A stretch of 64,000 bases of DNA from Hyalella azteca (taxonomy: Eukaryota > Arthropoda > Malacostraca > Amphipoda > Hyalellidae). The stretch spans positions 1-64,000 of the forward strand of contig NW_025941668.1 in NCBI RefSeq assembly GCF_000764305.2, read 5' to 3'. Of this stretch, positions 32,401 to 42,349 are shown piece after piece (position 1 is the stretch's first letter; the number at the start of each line of letters is the position of its first letter). The notes under the pieces were generated by a model that was not told where the DNA came from, ran no database searches, and saw only the letters and a list, made by a program, of their open reading frames with translations. The translations under genes were made by a program, and so were the position numbers.

Positions 32401-35081
32401 CAGGTGCGAGTGCGGCAACGTACGACGGGTTAACACTTTGAGGGCTTCACAATATATACATCAAACTTGATGATGACGTAGAATATTTGTAGCTCTCTGT
32501 TGTTCTGATTATTTGTCTACGTATGCTGATGTTATATTTTACAATGCAATGTTGGGTGATCACAACTTCAGTTATTTAAGGTCTAATCTCTCATGTTGGC
32601 GTCAAATTAAAGTTTATGTTACCCTAACATTGCGCGGGTAACGTGTAGTGTTCGTCCTTTGATTCACATTGAGTTTGACTCAAATTGGGCGTATGTTGAA
32701 CACAGTAGGATACAAGCGAGTGTCGGGTATTGCCTCTGTGTACTAACAACATTAGTGTAAGGAGTAAGCCTATAGGTATATAATTAACTTTGTGTTTTGT
32801 CGGATTATTGTTGGATTCTATTGATAAGTTATCCTGGTTCTTAATTTTAACCTTTATCCTGTTAACCTTCAGACGTTATCTATGTTTAATTTGTTTGTCA
32901 CCTCACTAGCACGTCTCGTCAACATCCTGCATGTCGTGCCATATATATTGGTTATGTGGACAGACAAACGTTTTCGGTGTCAATTTTCCATGGAATGTTT
33001 GTTACTAAAAAAACTAATATGCTTGCCTTCTTATTTTGCCTGTCCTGGCATTTGGAACCCAAGCTCTCTCTCCGTCCACCGACCCTCCGTTAGTCGAGCT
33101 GCTAAATTCTTTTCCTCGACAATAGTTTGGCTGGACATGCACTCTCACTCAGATGGGCAGAACGTTGTTGGAATTATTATTGAATGGTTTCATCCGTATG
33201 TCGTATTGACGTAATCTAAGCGTCACTTTTGAACGTGTTATTTAGATGGCCTGATGATGGTCACACATGTGAGATACTTGTTCAATGCTAGCGCTGCGTA
33301 GGTTGAATTACTTGCATAGTTTTAGTCATCTTTATCACTACCGTAAATTTCATATCGCGCGTGCCATGAAGAGTTTTAATGACGATGGAGCTGGTCTCCG
33401 AAATGTACTTGATGGAAATATAGTGGATTTAATTTCTTTTTATTTCTTGTTAAATTCTTAAAGGATTTTAAATTCTTTTAAAGACTTTTGAATTCTACGT
33501 CGCACCCACGTCTTCCTTCTGTGATGTTCGATAAGCATTTTATGCAGTGATGATAGCAACGGTTGTGCATGCCAGTGACGCCGCCAGTAAAGAACAAACA
33601 AATGCAGCTGTTGCGGTAGCCAACATTCTTAACTGTCAGTATAAGTAAGGTTAGTGTCTGAACTTAGCAGTGAAGTCCGTGTGAAGCTTCTGATCCTGGT
33701 GGTTTCTTGTTTAGCCTTTGCTGGAAGGTGGCCTCGGTGGCTTCGCATGGTGGTCATTGCTGATGGTGAAGCTGATCGATCGTTTAACTTCCACCTGATT
33801 GCTCGCTTCACCTTCCGTGTTTCATTGATTGTTCGCTTCACTACTCATGTTTTTATTGATTGATTGCTTTGACACTTCACTTCATGGGCTACTTCGCCAA
33901 CTCACAATTCATTTTTCAATCCCTCAAGTCACTCCACGAGTCACTTATACACCTCTCATGTTCCTGAAATACCGCTTTACGCACGAGATGCTTGTCCAGC
34001 ACAGCGCTGGTGTATCAGGAACCATTGCCCGCCAAATCTAAAGCTTCGTAGCTTCTATCCGACTTGAATTTCCACCCGCGCAGTCTGTCAAGAACAGGAT
34101 CCAAGTAGTTCCGGTCCTCATGATTGCTTCCAAGTAAACCTTGCTGCACATCTCCCCACCTACTATACAGTGGCATAGCTACGGCCAAGCCGCTGCACCT
34201 ATCCCGCAACCTACTCTATATAGTGAGCAGCACTCCATGATTGCGGACTCTAGGAGACCATCTAGACTCTCATCTAGACCATCTAGAATCTAGGAGACCA
34301 TCTCACCTAATACCGCTTATCTCAAGCTAGTCCTTTCTCACGGCCCTACCAGTTTCCTTATCCTCTGTATTCTTCCCGCCTCCTTGCTTTCTTTCGCACG
34401 GCTTCCCTCTCTTTTAAACGTTTCCCAGCACTTGTCAGGTATTGCGTCTCTATAGAGCTAATGGACGCCGCGGTGCAAACACCATCAGGGCGTATTCTCT
34501 CCACTGTAATTATGGAAGTGGCGAGGAGGAAATATGTTACAACTACGTTACCTTTTCTTACTATTATTCATGCCGTGCGTGTCGTTACGACACGCACGGC
34601 ATGAATATAGAGGTATAGAGGTATTTTCTTGATCGTTGCGTAGAGTTCTTGCATTATCGTGGATGAACAGAAGCGTAAGTAGTTGTTTTGTCGATCTCTT
34701 CACTACGCGCAAGTTTAGTGACGGTCTCGACACCAGCTTCATTACAAACGTTAATATGAACGCTTGTTGCTATGCTTGTCTTCATTTTTGTTACTGGTTA
34801 ATTTTTTATATGTATTGTGCGAGAACTTATTTTGGGTAACTTTTTTTTGCTGTGCCCTCCTACATTTTTGTGCTCAGTTTGAACATATCTTTAACTTTAT
34901 TAATTTGTTTGCTTCTTAGGTACGTGTATTTGTTGATATTTTTCGTGTGTGTGCTCGGTTTGTTTGTATTTAAATTAAGCTTTATTATTTGGGAGCTTTG
35001 TGTGTTTGTTGCTTAATCAAATATATGTTTATCTGTGCTTCGTATGAAATTATTTGAGGTAATACGTAGATTGTGTTGCAG
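32401..35081. other. Probable intron or 3' flank of ZnT1, no gene seen
   Basis: AT-rich. It holds a 41-base perfect palindrome around 34565-34605 (ATTCATGCCGTGCGTGTCGT and complement) and a short CTAGGAGACCATCT repeat near 34250-34300. ORFs here lack recognisable domains. Confidence 0.5.
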
Positions 35082-35255
35082 GTTGACGGCTCGAGCCTGA
35101 GCCCCACGAACGTACGGCAGCGCAGTGTCGACCAGGCGGCGTCAGGAGGAGGACGTGTCGCTGCTGAGGCCACTGCTGCAGAAGGCGGTTACCTGCTGCT
35201 CCCCACCTCCCCTCGGTCTGCCGTGCCCTGCACCATCAGGGAGGCGGCTGTATGA
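35082..35255 (+). CDS. Candidate alternative ZnT1 exon 8b
   Basis: Follows a strong acceptor (GTGTTGCAG) and reads VDGSSLSPTNVRQRSVDQAA, then a Gly/Ala-rich run and LLLPTSPRSA, in phase 0, to a TGA ending at 35255. It is markedly more GC-rich than its surroundings, which favours coding. A weak GTATGA donor at 35250 would continue in phase 0 to 40953. Confidence 0.5.
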   Translation, partial: VDGSSLSPTNVRQRSVDQAASGGGRVAAEATAAEGGYLLLPTSPRSAVPCTIREAAV

Positions 35256-37394
35256 CATTAATTCTTAACTTTAGGACCACTGCCTCGCTACACAACTACT
35301 GCCGTAGGGGCGAAGTTCAGCCAATGTTTTTGAAGCGACATGCCCCTTGTGTGTGTCTCGCTTCACATTCGTTGCTTACTTTATTTGTACAATTGGAAAG
35401 CAGTGCAGCTTCATTTAGTAAACGATTATTATTTTTTGTCAATATGATTAGTAGCGGTTATTTTTTTCTCATTTTTGACTAATTTCATGAAGAGGATATA
35501 TTTTTTTTTCAAATGTACAACGCGGAAACAAGTTATATTTTTTGTATTTTTTCCGTAGCATTCCTGTACACACTGGGCAGCAGAGTTTACTGAACTTTTT
35601 CTGCCAATTTTGTAGAGGATGTTACTTTTCCCAGCATTACCTTGTGTCATATATTCGTTCAATGACATGTTTTATTTTGCATATTAAAAAATTAGGCAAG
35701 GTTATCTCGTTAACTGAAACTTCAGGGCATTGTCTCGGCAAATATTTAGTTCTTTAATCAATTTATAAACGTTGCGTTTTCGTATGAAGATGATGTGCGT
35801 TTTGATGATAATTGACCACTATAGACTGGACTAAACTATCATATATCCACGTAAATTTCCTGTTTTCTTTTTTCGAATTAAATCTTATAGCTGTTGTAGC
35901 AGTCCATCGTAGTCAGCTCATGAAACATGTAAATAATGTCAAATTTTTTGTACTGAGATAAAGTGTTTCATTTGTATGACATTTATAGTGTCATTTCTGC
36001 TATTTACATTTCGCCATTTCTACTGCTAACTTTTGTAGCTTTTTACTGGCACATGTAAATTGTACAATAACTGGCAGGTGTTACAGCGCTTACATTGTAG
36101 GATGATGCATGTTACACATGTACAATAAAATTGTGCGTGTGAGCTTTCTTATTTATCTTGAAGTTTATAAAAGGGAAACTAAACTCGTTTTTTCGTTTAT
36201 CTGCCAAAATTTTTAAATGTTGATGTAGGTAGTGTAAAATAATTAGTGTGGTTTTCATTAGCCGAAACTTCCCTGAATAAAGACGTAGAAATGTAGATCG
36301 CTTGTTTAGGGTAAATTTTCTCTTTGGTTTTAATAGTAAATATTGCGTATTGAAGACATCGGGTGGAGGCATTGCCGTATTATGTAACGTACATTTCTTG
36401 TTTAAAACGATCGAACTATTTATTCTATACTTTCAATTATTTTTCAACGTTTCTGTAATGTATATATATTTTTGGTGATACGTAACACTGTACTTCATAA
36501 ACGTGTACAGATTATGTTAGTGCGTGGAAGAAGATTAGCTTAATTAGTTTGATTGACGAGAAACTGTGCGCTTTGATTTGATGCCGCAGAGCAGTCCTGC
36601 GGGCCTCTAAGGGACTTGCTTATTTCAGTTATTGTTAAAACTTTAACCTTCGACGTTTGTGTTCATGCTTTAGTCTGCCGTATTACTGTTTAAATTTAGA
36701 GCATTTCTATACGATATATTTTAGTCAGTTGATGTAACGTCTGACGAGTGGTGGCGTAGCAGTTAAACCCCGTAAGATTTTTTTTTTTTTTGCCTGTTAT
36801 TAGGTTGAGGTTTTCTCGGCTGTTATTAGGCTGAGGTTTCCCAGAGAACGTCGAGCTTGAGACGATCAATGTTTGTAGTTATTTTGCTATCTAATGTATT
36901 AGTTAGGAATTCCCGGACGCGACGGTGTGGGTGCGGTAGACTACCGTGGTTCATCCTCGCTTAGTGGATGTATCCGGTCATTTTTCCGGATACGTTGTAT
37001 CCGGTTATTTTTCTGGATGCATTGTATCCGGTCATTTTTCCGGATACATTTTTGTTACATGCATAAAATGGCCCCTATGGTGACTACACGTAAAGACGTA
37101 ATTTTAACTAAGCACTCTGACTCTTTTTCTTAGATAACATTTAGAAGAGGCCTCACAGGAAATGTGCAAACGTGCTAGCTCCCCCCGCCGCCCTGACATG
37201 TTTGTATCCACTAGATGCTTGGCACCGTTAATCGCTATAATTAACCGTGTGAAAGCGGATTATCTGTTTGAAATACTACTAAAAAATAAACGTTTTCGGC
37301 TTCTTCCTGTGATGTTTTTCATGTCATTCGTTCTTCTTAGAATTCCCCTCAGGGGGGACTTCTGACGCGTGCCTGTGCTCGTCAGAAGTTCTAT
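35256..37394. other. No gene recognised
   Basis: AT-rich. A 30-bp tandem repeat of hairpin-like units (TATCCGG...CCGGATA) lies at 36970-37050. A T-tract at 36778-36791 follows GTGGCGTAGCAGTTAAACCCC, which could be a SINE head, but support is thin. Confidence 0.45.
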
Positions 37395-37805
37395 GGGATT
37401 TCGCGTTCCTAGGGGGATTGTTCCTGAGCGCCCCACCGCTGAGCTCGCGGTGCCTGAGTGTAGGTCTCAGTTGTGGGGTAAAGTTATTATGTAGGTAGGA
37501 TAACTTACATTAAGTTATTACGCAGTTAGGATTCCTTACATTTCCCTTCTCTGTCTCTCTCGTGCGGGCGGCCGACGTCCCGTGTAAGCGACCTCTTGTT
37601 CGAGTGTCTTCGTTTCTGATGCTTTTCACCTTTCCCTCCTTGTCACTTCGTCTCTTTGAGATGCTAACGCTGCTTCTTTCGAGCCAGCTTCAGCGGGCTG
37701 GACATCTGAGACCTTCAGCCCCTTGTGGGTGATGAATAATTGAGACCTTCCACCTCTATGGTGATGTTCATCTTGACTTTCGGTGCGAGATAGCTAAACA
37801 GCTGA
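37395..37805 (+). repeat. Dispersed repeat family R, copy 1
   Basis: GGGATTTCGCGTTCCTAGGG, GATTGTTCCTGAGCGCCCCA, GGGCGGCCGACGTCCCGTG and GCCAGCTTCAGCGGGCTGG are shared, in the same order, with 40110-40570 (same strand) and 45410-44990 (opposite strand). No coding frame. Confidence 0.85.
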
Positions 37806-39086
37806 AGCGCTAGTAAACATTTGGCCACTAAACTAACTCTTCTTAGAATTTTACAATTTTATTTATTTTTTCAAAGTTGAATTAGCATATCATTTGATTG
37901 CATTCCTTGCAATGAATGTTGCAGTTTTGCTGTCTTTGAGGCATCTTGTTCAAGCAATACCTTTAAACATCGTGTCCATTCGATTTGAGGTCATATTGGG
38001 CTCCCTATCTTCACGGTTCATTATATTTTACCTCCTGTCTATTTTGTTCCTTTGATACGAACGAATCCTTTGTTATTTCCGCCGCTTTGTTTCTTCTAAG
38101 CAATTGTTATGTTTAACGAGCGCATCCTGCCTGTAAACTGTAGACCCTGGGACTAACTCCTGACGTGTCATGAACCTATCACTTGACTAGCTTTTATGTC
38201 CTGACATAAGCTCATGCGTCTCATTATCTTATCATGTGTCTCTCAATTGAAACCTTCACAAATGGCGTTGGTACTGAGTTGAGCTAGTAATGCTTTGCAA
38301 AGTTTTGAAGGATTATTTTACCGTATGATTACCTTTAATGCTACGGAACTCGCAAAGTAATGTAGTTTAAGCTTCAAACTACCATGAAACATGCATATTT
38401 ATGGTAGTATGTTTTTCACTAATATTATCACGACGATCAAGCTATTACCTACACTTGAGACTCAAATAAGTGTTCTATCGTTATCATAGGCATAACTTGC
38501 ATTACACATCTTAAAGACAAGGTTGCGTGTGACGGGCGTCATTATTTTCGTATTTCACGTCTATTATTTCCTTCGCCTTATTACCTTTGTACTGATTCGT
38601 GTCGTTGGATGTAGCTAAGAACCTCGCTATATCGTCTCGTTTGTTGACAATGCTTCGAACTACAAGAGAAATTTAGTATGTAGAATATCCTGTCTAGTTT
38701 CTCTATATTCTTGAACTTTAAACGACTAGTGTTCTCTTCGGTATGAAGGATACTTTACGTATGAAAGTCAATTTGACAAAGTTCTCGTCACCATGGCTGC
38801 AATGCGTGTTGGTCATCAATGAGAGCGTGTGTACAGTACAGGTATATTGCTCCTTAAGTTGCTCTTGCTTCTTCAGGAGAATTCTAAGGCTGTTATCGTA
38901 ACTCAATTAAGATCATGTGTTCAGATATCCTTTTGTGTGCCTCAAGTCGCTGCATAGTTGGATATCAAGTGCAGGCTAGAAGTATAGTTTTCTTCTTTGT
39001 AAATAGCAAACCATAGCAAATAGTTCTTTACAGTATACTTGCATAGCATTGAATCTTTCTCTTCCTGCCCCTAATTTGCATTAAGT
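37806..39086. other. No gene recognised
   Basis: AT-rich spacer without recognisable coding or repeats. Confidence 0.5.
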
Positions 39087-39546
39087 ATTTGATAGTGTTC
39101 CGCATGAGCGACTGTTACGTAAAGTGAATTCTTTGGGAATAGAGGGAAATGTACTCCAATGGATCAGGAATTTCCTAATAGGCAGAAGACAGCGTGTGAG
39201 CATTAACGGAACCGTATCAGACTGGGCATCAGTGCGCAGTGGCGTGCCACAAGGAAGCGTTCTTGGACCTGTTTTGTTTGTCGCTTTTATAAACGATCTA
39301 CCAGAAGTTGTGTCAAGCGTGTGCTCCATGTATGCCGATGACACAAAAGTTTGTAAAACAGTTAAGGATGCGTCAAATAAAATGCAACTGCAAAATGATC
39401 TTGATAGTTTAGTTAACTGGGCTGATGCGTGGCAGCTGCGTTTCAATGCTGACAAGTGTAAAGTACTTAACTTCGGCAAGAACAATGAACAGCAAGCTTA
39501 CAGCATGAGAAGACATGGTTGCAACGAGAGGGTTATGATTGAGAAG
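39087..39546 (+). pseudogene. Non-LTR retrotransposon reverse-transcriptase fragment
   Basis: Reads from within block A (FDSVPHERLLRKV) through VSINGTVSDWASVRSG, VPQGSVLGPVLFVAFINDLP, the catalytic box YADD (CSMYADDTKVCKT), and WADAWQLRFNADKCKVLNFG, to MIEK. Same family as 19990-21376 but less decayed: one open frame with the YADD aspartates present. Both ends are abrupt, and the right end runs straight into the 44-bp minisatellite. Confidence 0.9.
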
Positions 39547-40110
39547 ATCGCGCGGTGCTCTGGCACGCCGTGCTGCTCGACGTCGCATGGACCGCGCGGT
39601 GCTCTGGCACGCCGTGCTGCTCGACGTCGCATGGACCGCGCGGTGCTCTAGCACGCCGTGCTGCTCGACGTCGCATGGACCGCGCGGTGCTCTTGCACGC
39701 CGTGCTGCCCGACGTCGCATGGATCGCGCGTTGCTCTGGCACGCCGTGCTGCTCGACGTCGCATGGACCGCGCGGTGCTCTTGCACGCCGTGCTGCCCAA
39801 TGTCGCATGGACCGCGCGGTGCTCTTGCACGCCGTGCTGCCCAACGTCGCACGGACCGCGCGGTGCTCTTGCACGCCGTGCTGCCCGACGTCGCATGGAC
39901 CGCGCGTTGCTCTGGCGCGCCGTGCTGCCCAACGTCGCATGGACCGCGCGTTGCTCTGGCACGCCGTGCTGCCCAACGTCGCATGGACCGCGCGTTGCTC
40001 TGGCACGCCGTGCTGCCCAACGTCGCATGGACCGCGCGGTGCTCTTGCACGCCGTGCTGCCCGACGTCGCATGGACCGCGCGGTGCTCTGGCGCGCCGTG
40101 CTGCCCGACG
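39547..40110. repeat. GC-rich minisatellite, 44-bp unit, about 12.7 copies
   Basis: Unit CGCGCGGTGCTCTGGCACGC, CGTGCTGCTCGACGTCGCAT, GGAC with few variants. 44 is not a multiple of 3, so each frame cycles through all three; the unit lacks stop codons, giving long spurious ORFs on both strands. It sits between the reverse-transcriptase fragment and family R copy 2. Confidence 0.95.
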
Positions 40111-40570
40111 GGATTTCGCGCTCCTAGGGGGATTGTTCCTGAGCGCCCCACCGCTGAGCCCGCGGTGTCTGACTGCAGGTCTCAGTTGTGGGGTTAAGTT
40201 ATTATGTAGGTAGGATTCCTTACATTAAGTTATTACGCAGTTAGGATTCCTTACATTTCCCTTCTCTGTCTCTCTCGTGCGGGCGGCCGACGTCCCGTGT
40301 AAGCGACCTCTTGTTCGAGTGTCTTCGTTTCTGATGCTTTTCACCTGTCCCTCCTTGTCACTTCGTCTCTTTGAGATGCTAACGCTGCTTCTTTCGAGCC
40401 AGCTTCAGCGGGCTGGACAATTGAGACCTTCCGTCCCTTGTGGGTGATGATTAACTTGAGATCTTGAATAATTGAGACTTTCCGCCTTGCTGGCGATGTT
40501 ATATTATGATATCCGGCGTGAAATAGCTTTATAGCTGAAGCGCTAGCAAACCATCATACTACTACTACTA
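40110..40570 (+). repeat. Dispersed repeat family R, copy 2, with (TAC)n tail
   Basis: Shares the blocks listed for copy 1 and ends in ATACTACTACTACTACTC, a short tandem tail as left by LINE/SINE-type retrotransposition. Confidence 0.85.
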
Positions 40571-40672
40571 CTCTTCATCCAATTTTACGTTTCTTTATTT
40601 TTTTCAATCAATGACTGAGCCAGAATTTGTTATACTTTTACTTGCTGCACGTTTTATTGGCCGAGTTCGGAC

Positions 40673-40852
40673 ATGATTGTACAGTTGTACATGTGATGGT
40701 TGTACAGTTGTACATATGATGGTTGTACATGTGATGGTTGTACAGTTGTACATATGATGGTTGCACAGTTGTACATATGATGGTTGTACAGTTGTACACG
40801 TGATGGTTGTACAGTTGTACACGTGATGGTTGTACAGTTGTACATGTGAACT
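40673..40852. repeat. Minisatellite, about 23-bp unit
   Basis: GTTGTACAGTTGTACATGTGATG, about seven copies with variants. Ends 100 bases before the candidate exon at 40953. Confidence 0.9.
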
Positions 40853-40952
40853 GCCACCGTAAGTAATGCCGATACCTAAAGTAATTTTTTTACGTGATAA
40901 CACAATTAGTGCCTGCGCCCTGAACCTGTTGCTGTTCACTGCGATGTTCTAG

Positions 40953-41105
40953 ACGCCCGTTGTTGAGCAGAACGCAGCACTGGCGCAGGAGGACGCGCGG
41001 CTCACCAAGACCCTGGAGCAGTGCACCCCCATCGTCGACGCCCTCAACGGGGCGCTCGAGGGCAGCGTCACCAGCGCTGAGGGCGCCGACGTCGCCATCA
41101 GGTGA
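40953..41105 (+). CDS. Candidate alternative ZnT1 exon 9, or exon of an unknown gene
   Basis: After TTCTAG the frame (phase 0) reads TPVVEQNAALAQEDARLT, EQCTPIVDALNGALEG and SAEGADVAIR, then TGA at 41103-41105. Strong GC and codon bias against the surrounding AT-rich DNA make it likely to be coding. A CAG|GTGATC donor overlaps the stop. No family recognised; linkage to ZnT1 is inferred only from phase and position. Confidence 0.5.
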   Translation, partial: TPVVEQNAALAQEDARLTKTLEQCTPIVDALNGALEGSVTSAEGADVAIR

Positions 41106-41425
41106 TCATACTTAGGCCCCCAGGCCATCGTGGCCATAAGGTGACCATGCATCAGCCATCGTGGCCATCAGGTGACTATGCATCAGCCATCGTGGCCATC
41201 AGATGGTTATGCATCAGCCATCGTGGCCATCAGGTGACTATGCATCAGCCATCGTGACCATCAGATGACTATGCATCAGCCATCGTGGCCATCAGGTGAC
41301 TATGCATCAGTCATCGTGGCCATCAGGTGACTATGCATCAGCCATCGTGACCATCAGATGACTATGCATCAGCCATCGTGACCATCAGATGACTATGCAT
41401 CAGCCATCATGACCATCAGATGATC
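41084..41425. repeat. 31-bp minisatellite grown from the end of the 40953 exon
   Basis: Unit GTGGCCATCAGGTGACTATG, CATCAGCCATC, about ten copies. The exon end and donor, GTCGCCATCAGGTGATCAT, is recognisable as the founder sequence. Confidence 0.93.
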
Positions 41426-42067
41426 AGACCATCATTTCAGTCTGAACACGAATTTCTCAAAGCTAGGCAATGCAAATTGAACAAAAGACTATAATCTACG
41501 ATTTTCAATTTTACTTTCTTGTAGTCACCTCAATAATTTTTGTGATGGCCTTGCACCAGAGTTACTAACTCTACTAAATGGCTCGCTACGAGCGTCACAG
41601 ACTTGCCGGTGTCATTATAATCAACAGAAAAACTGATCAAGCGACAGCTTTCAGTCGCTATCATAAATACCTCTGATACCAAGTACACAGTTTCTAGATT
41701 CATTTCGGAAATTTATAAATCAGTTATTTGCCGATTGTTTCAAGAGTTTCAAATACTTGGCTGTATAGCGCATTTAAATTGGTGCGTTCGCCGTGGGTCC
41801 CGTGAACTGCCAGCTTTTGCTTTAGCTTCCATTAGGCGAAGAACTCTGGACGATTTTAGACAATTATTAGGTTGCGAATTTTCATAATATAATAAATTAT
41901 CCGCTTTGCAAGTAAAAGTGTTAAATTCAAAATATTTAAGCATTTTGATCATGCAAATTTGTCCGATCGCGGTATTTATGATACGTGCAGACAAGCCTTA
42001 ACCCGCCTCAAAGTCTAAATTTCAGCTCGTGAAAATTTTCCGTGAAAAACCTAAAAGAAAAACTACA
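41426..42067. other. No gene recognised
   Basis: AT-rich. A possible acceptor TTTCAG at 42020-42025 precedes the coiled-coil ORF in an open frame. Confidence 0.45.
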
Positions 42068-42349
42068 ATGGCAAATCAACGACGTTCTCGCATCGACGGC
42101 TTACAAAAGCAGTTAGCAAACCTCAACGAGGAAGTCATCAACCAGCAAGAAATCTGCCATGAAGCGCACGAGGACCTAAATCGAGCCAACGAAGCCGCCT
42201 ATCGAGCTTCAAGGATTCTCGACTTGGAACATAGAGTGCTGCAAGAATTGAAGGAATGGCAGGCTGGAGTTAAAGATCAACTGCATCTTGCGATGTTCGG
42301 TAATGCGGCAGAAGAACCTAATCAGGTTCCGGACGAACATCTGGAGTGA
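42068..42349 (+). CDS. Small coiled-coil protein, 93 aa, unknown function
   Basis: ATG 42068 in good context (ACAATGG) starts MANQRRSRIDGLQKQLANL; the rest is rich in Glu, Gln, Ala, Leu and Asn with heptad-like spacing (HEDLNRANEAAYRASRILDL, EHRVLQELKEWQ) and ends EEPNQVPDEHLE. No membrane segment, cysteine or recognised domain. An upstream acceptor leaves open a longer protein as a last exon. AATAAA follows at 42602. Codon use is more GC-rich than the surroundings. Function not recognised. Confidence 0.55.
   Translation: MANQRRSRIDGLQKQLANLNEEVINQQEICHEAHEDLNRANEAAYRASRILDLEHRVLQELKEWQAGVKDQLHLAMFGNAAEEPNQVPDEHLE

Noticed and set aside
32401..32436. Exon-like CATCAG|GTGCGAGTGCGG after the 15-bp repeat
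   Set aside because: Only a few codons to a stop, and the acceptor lies within a tandem repeat; too weak to call.
39409..40213. Several ORFs of 167-224 codons on both strands
   Set aside because: They are products of the 44-bp tandem unit, which lacks stops; overlapping in many frames and on both strands, none with a domain.
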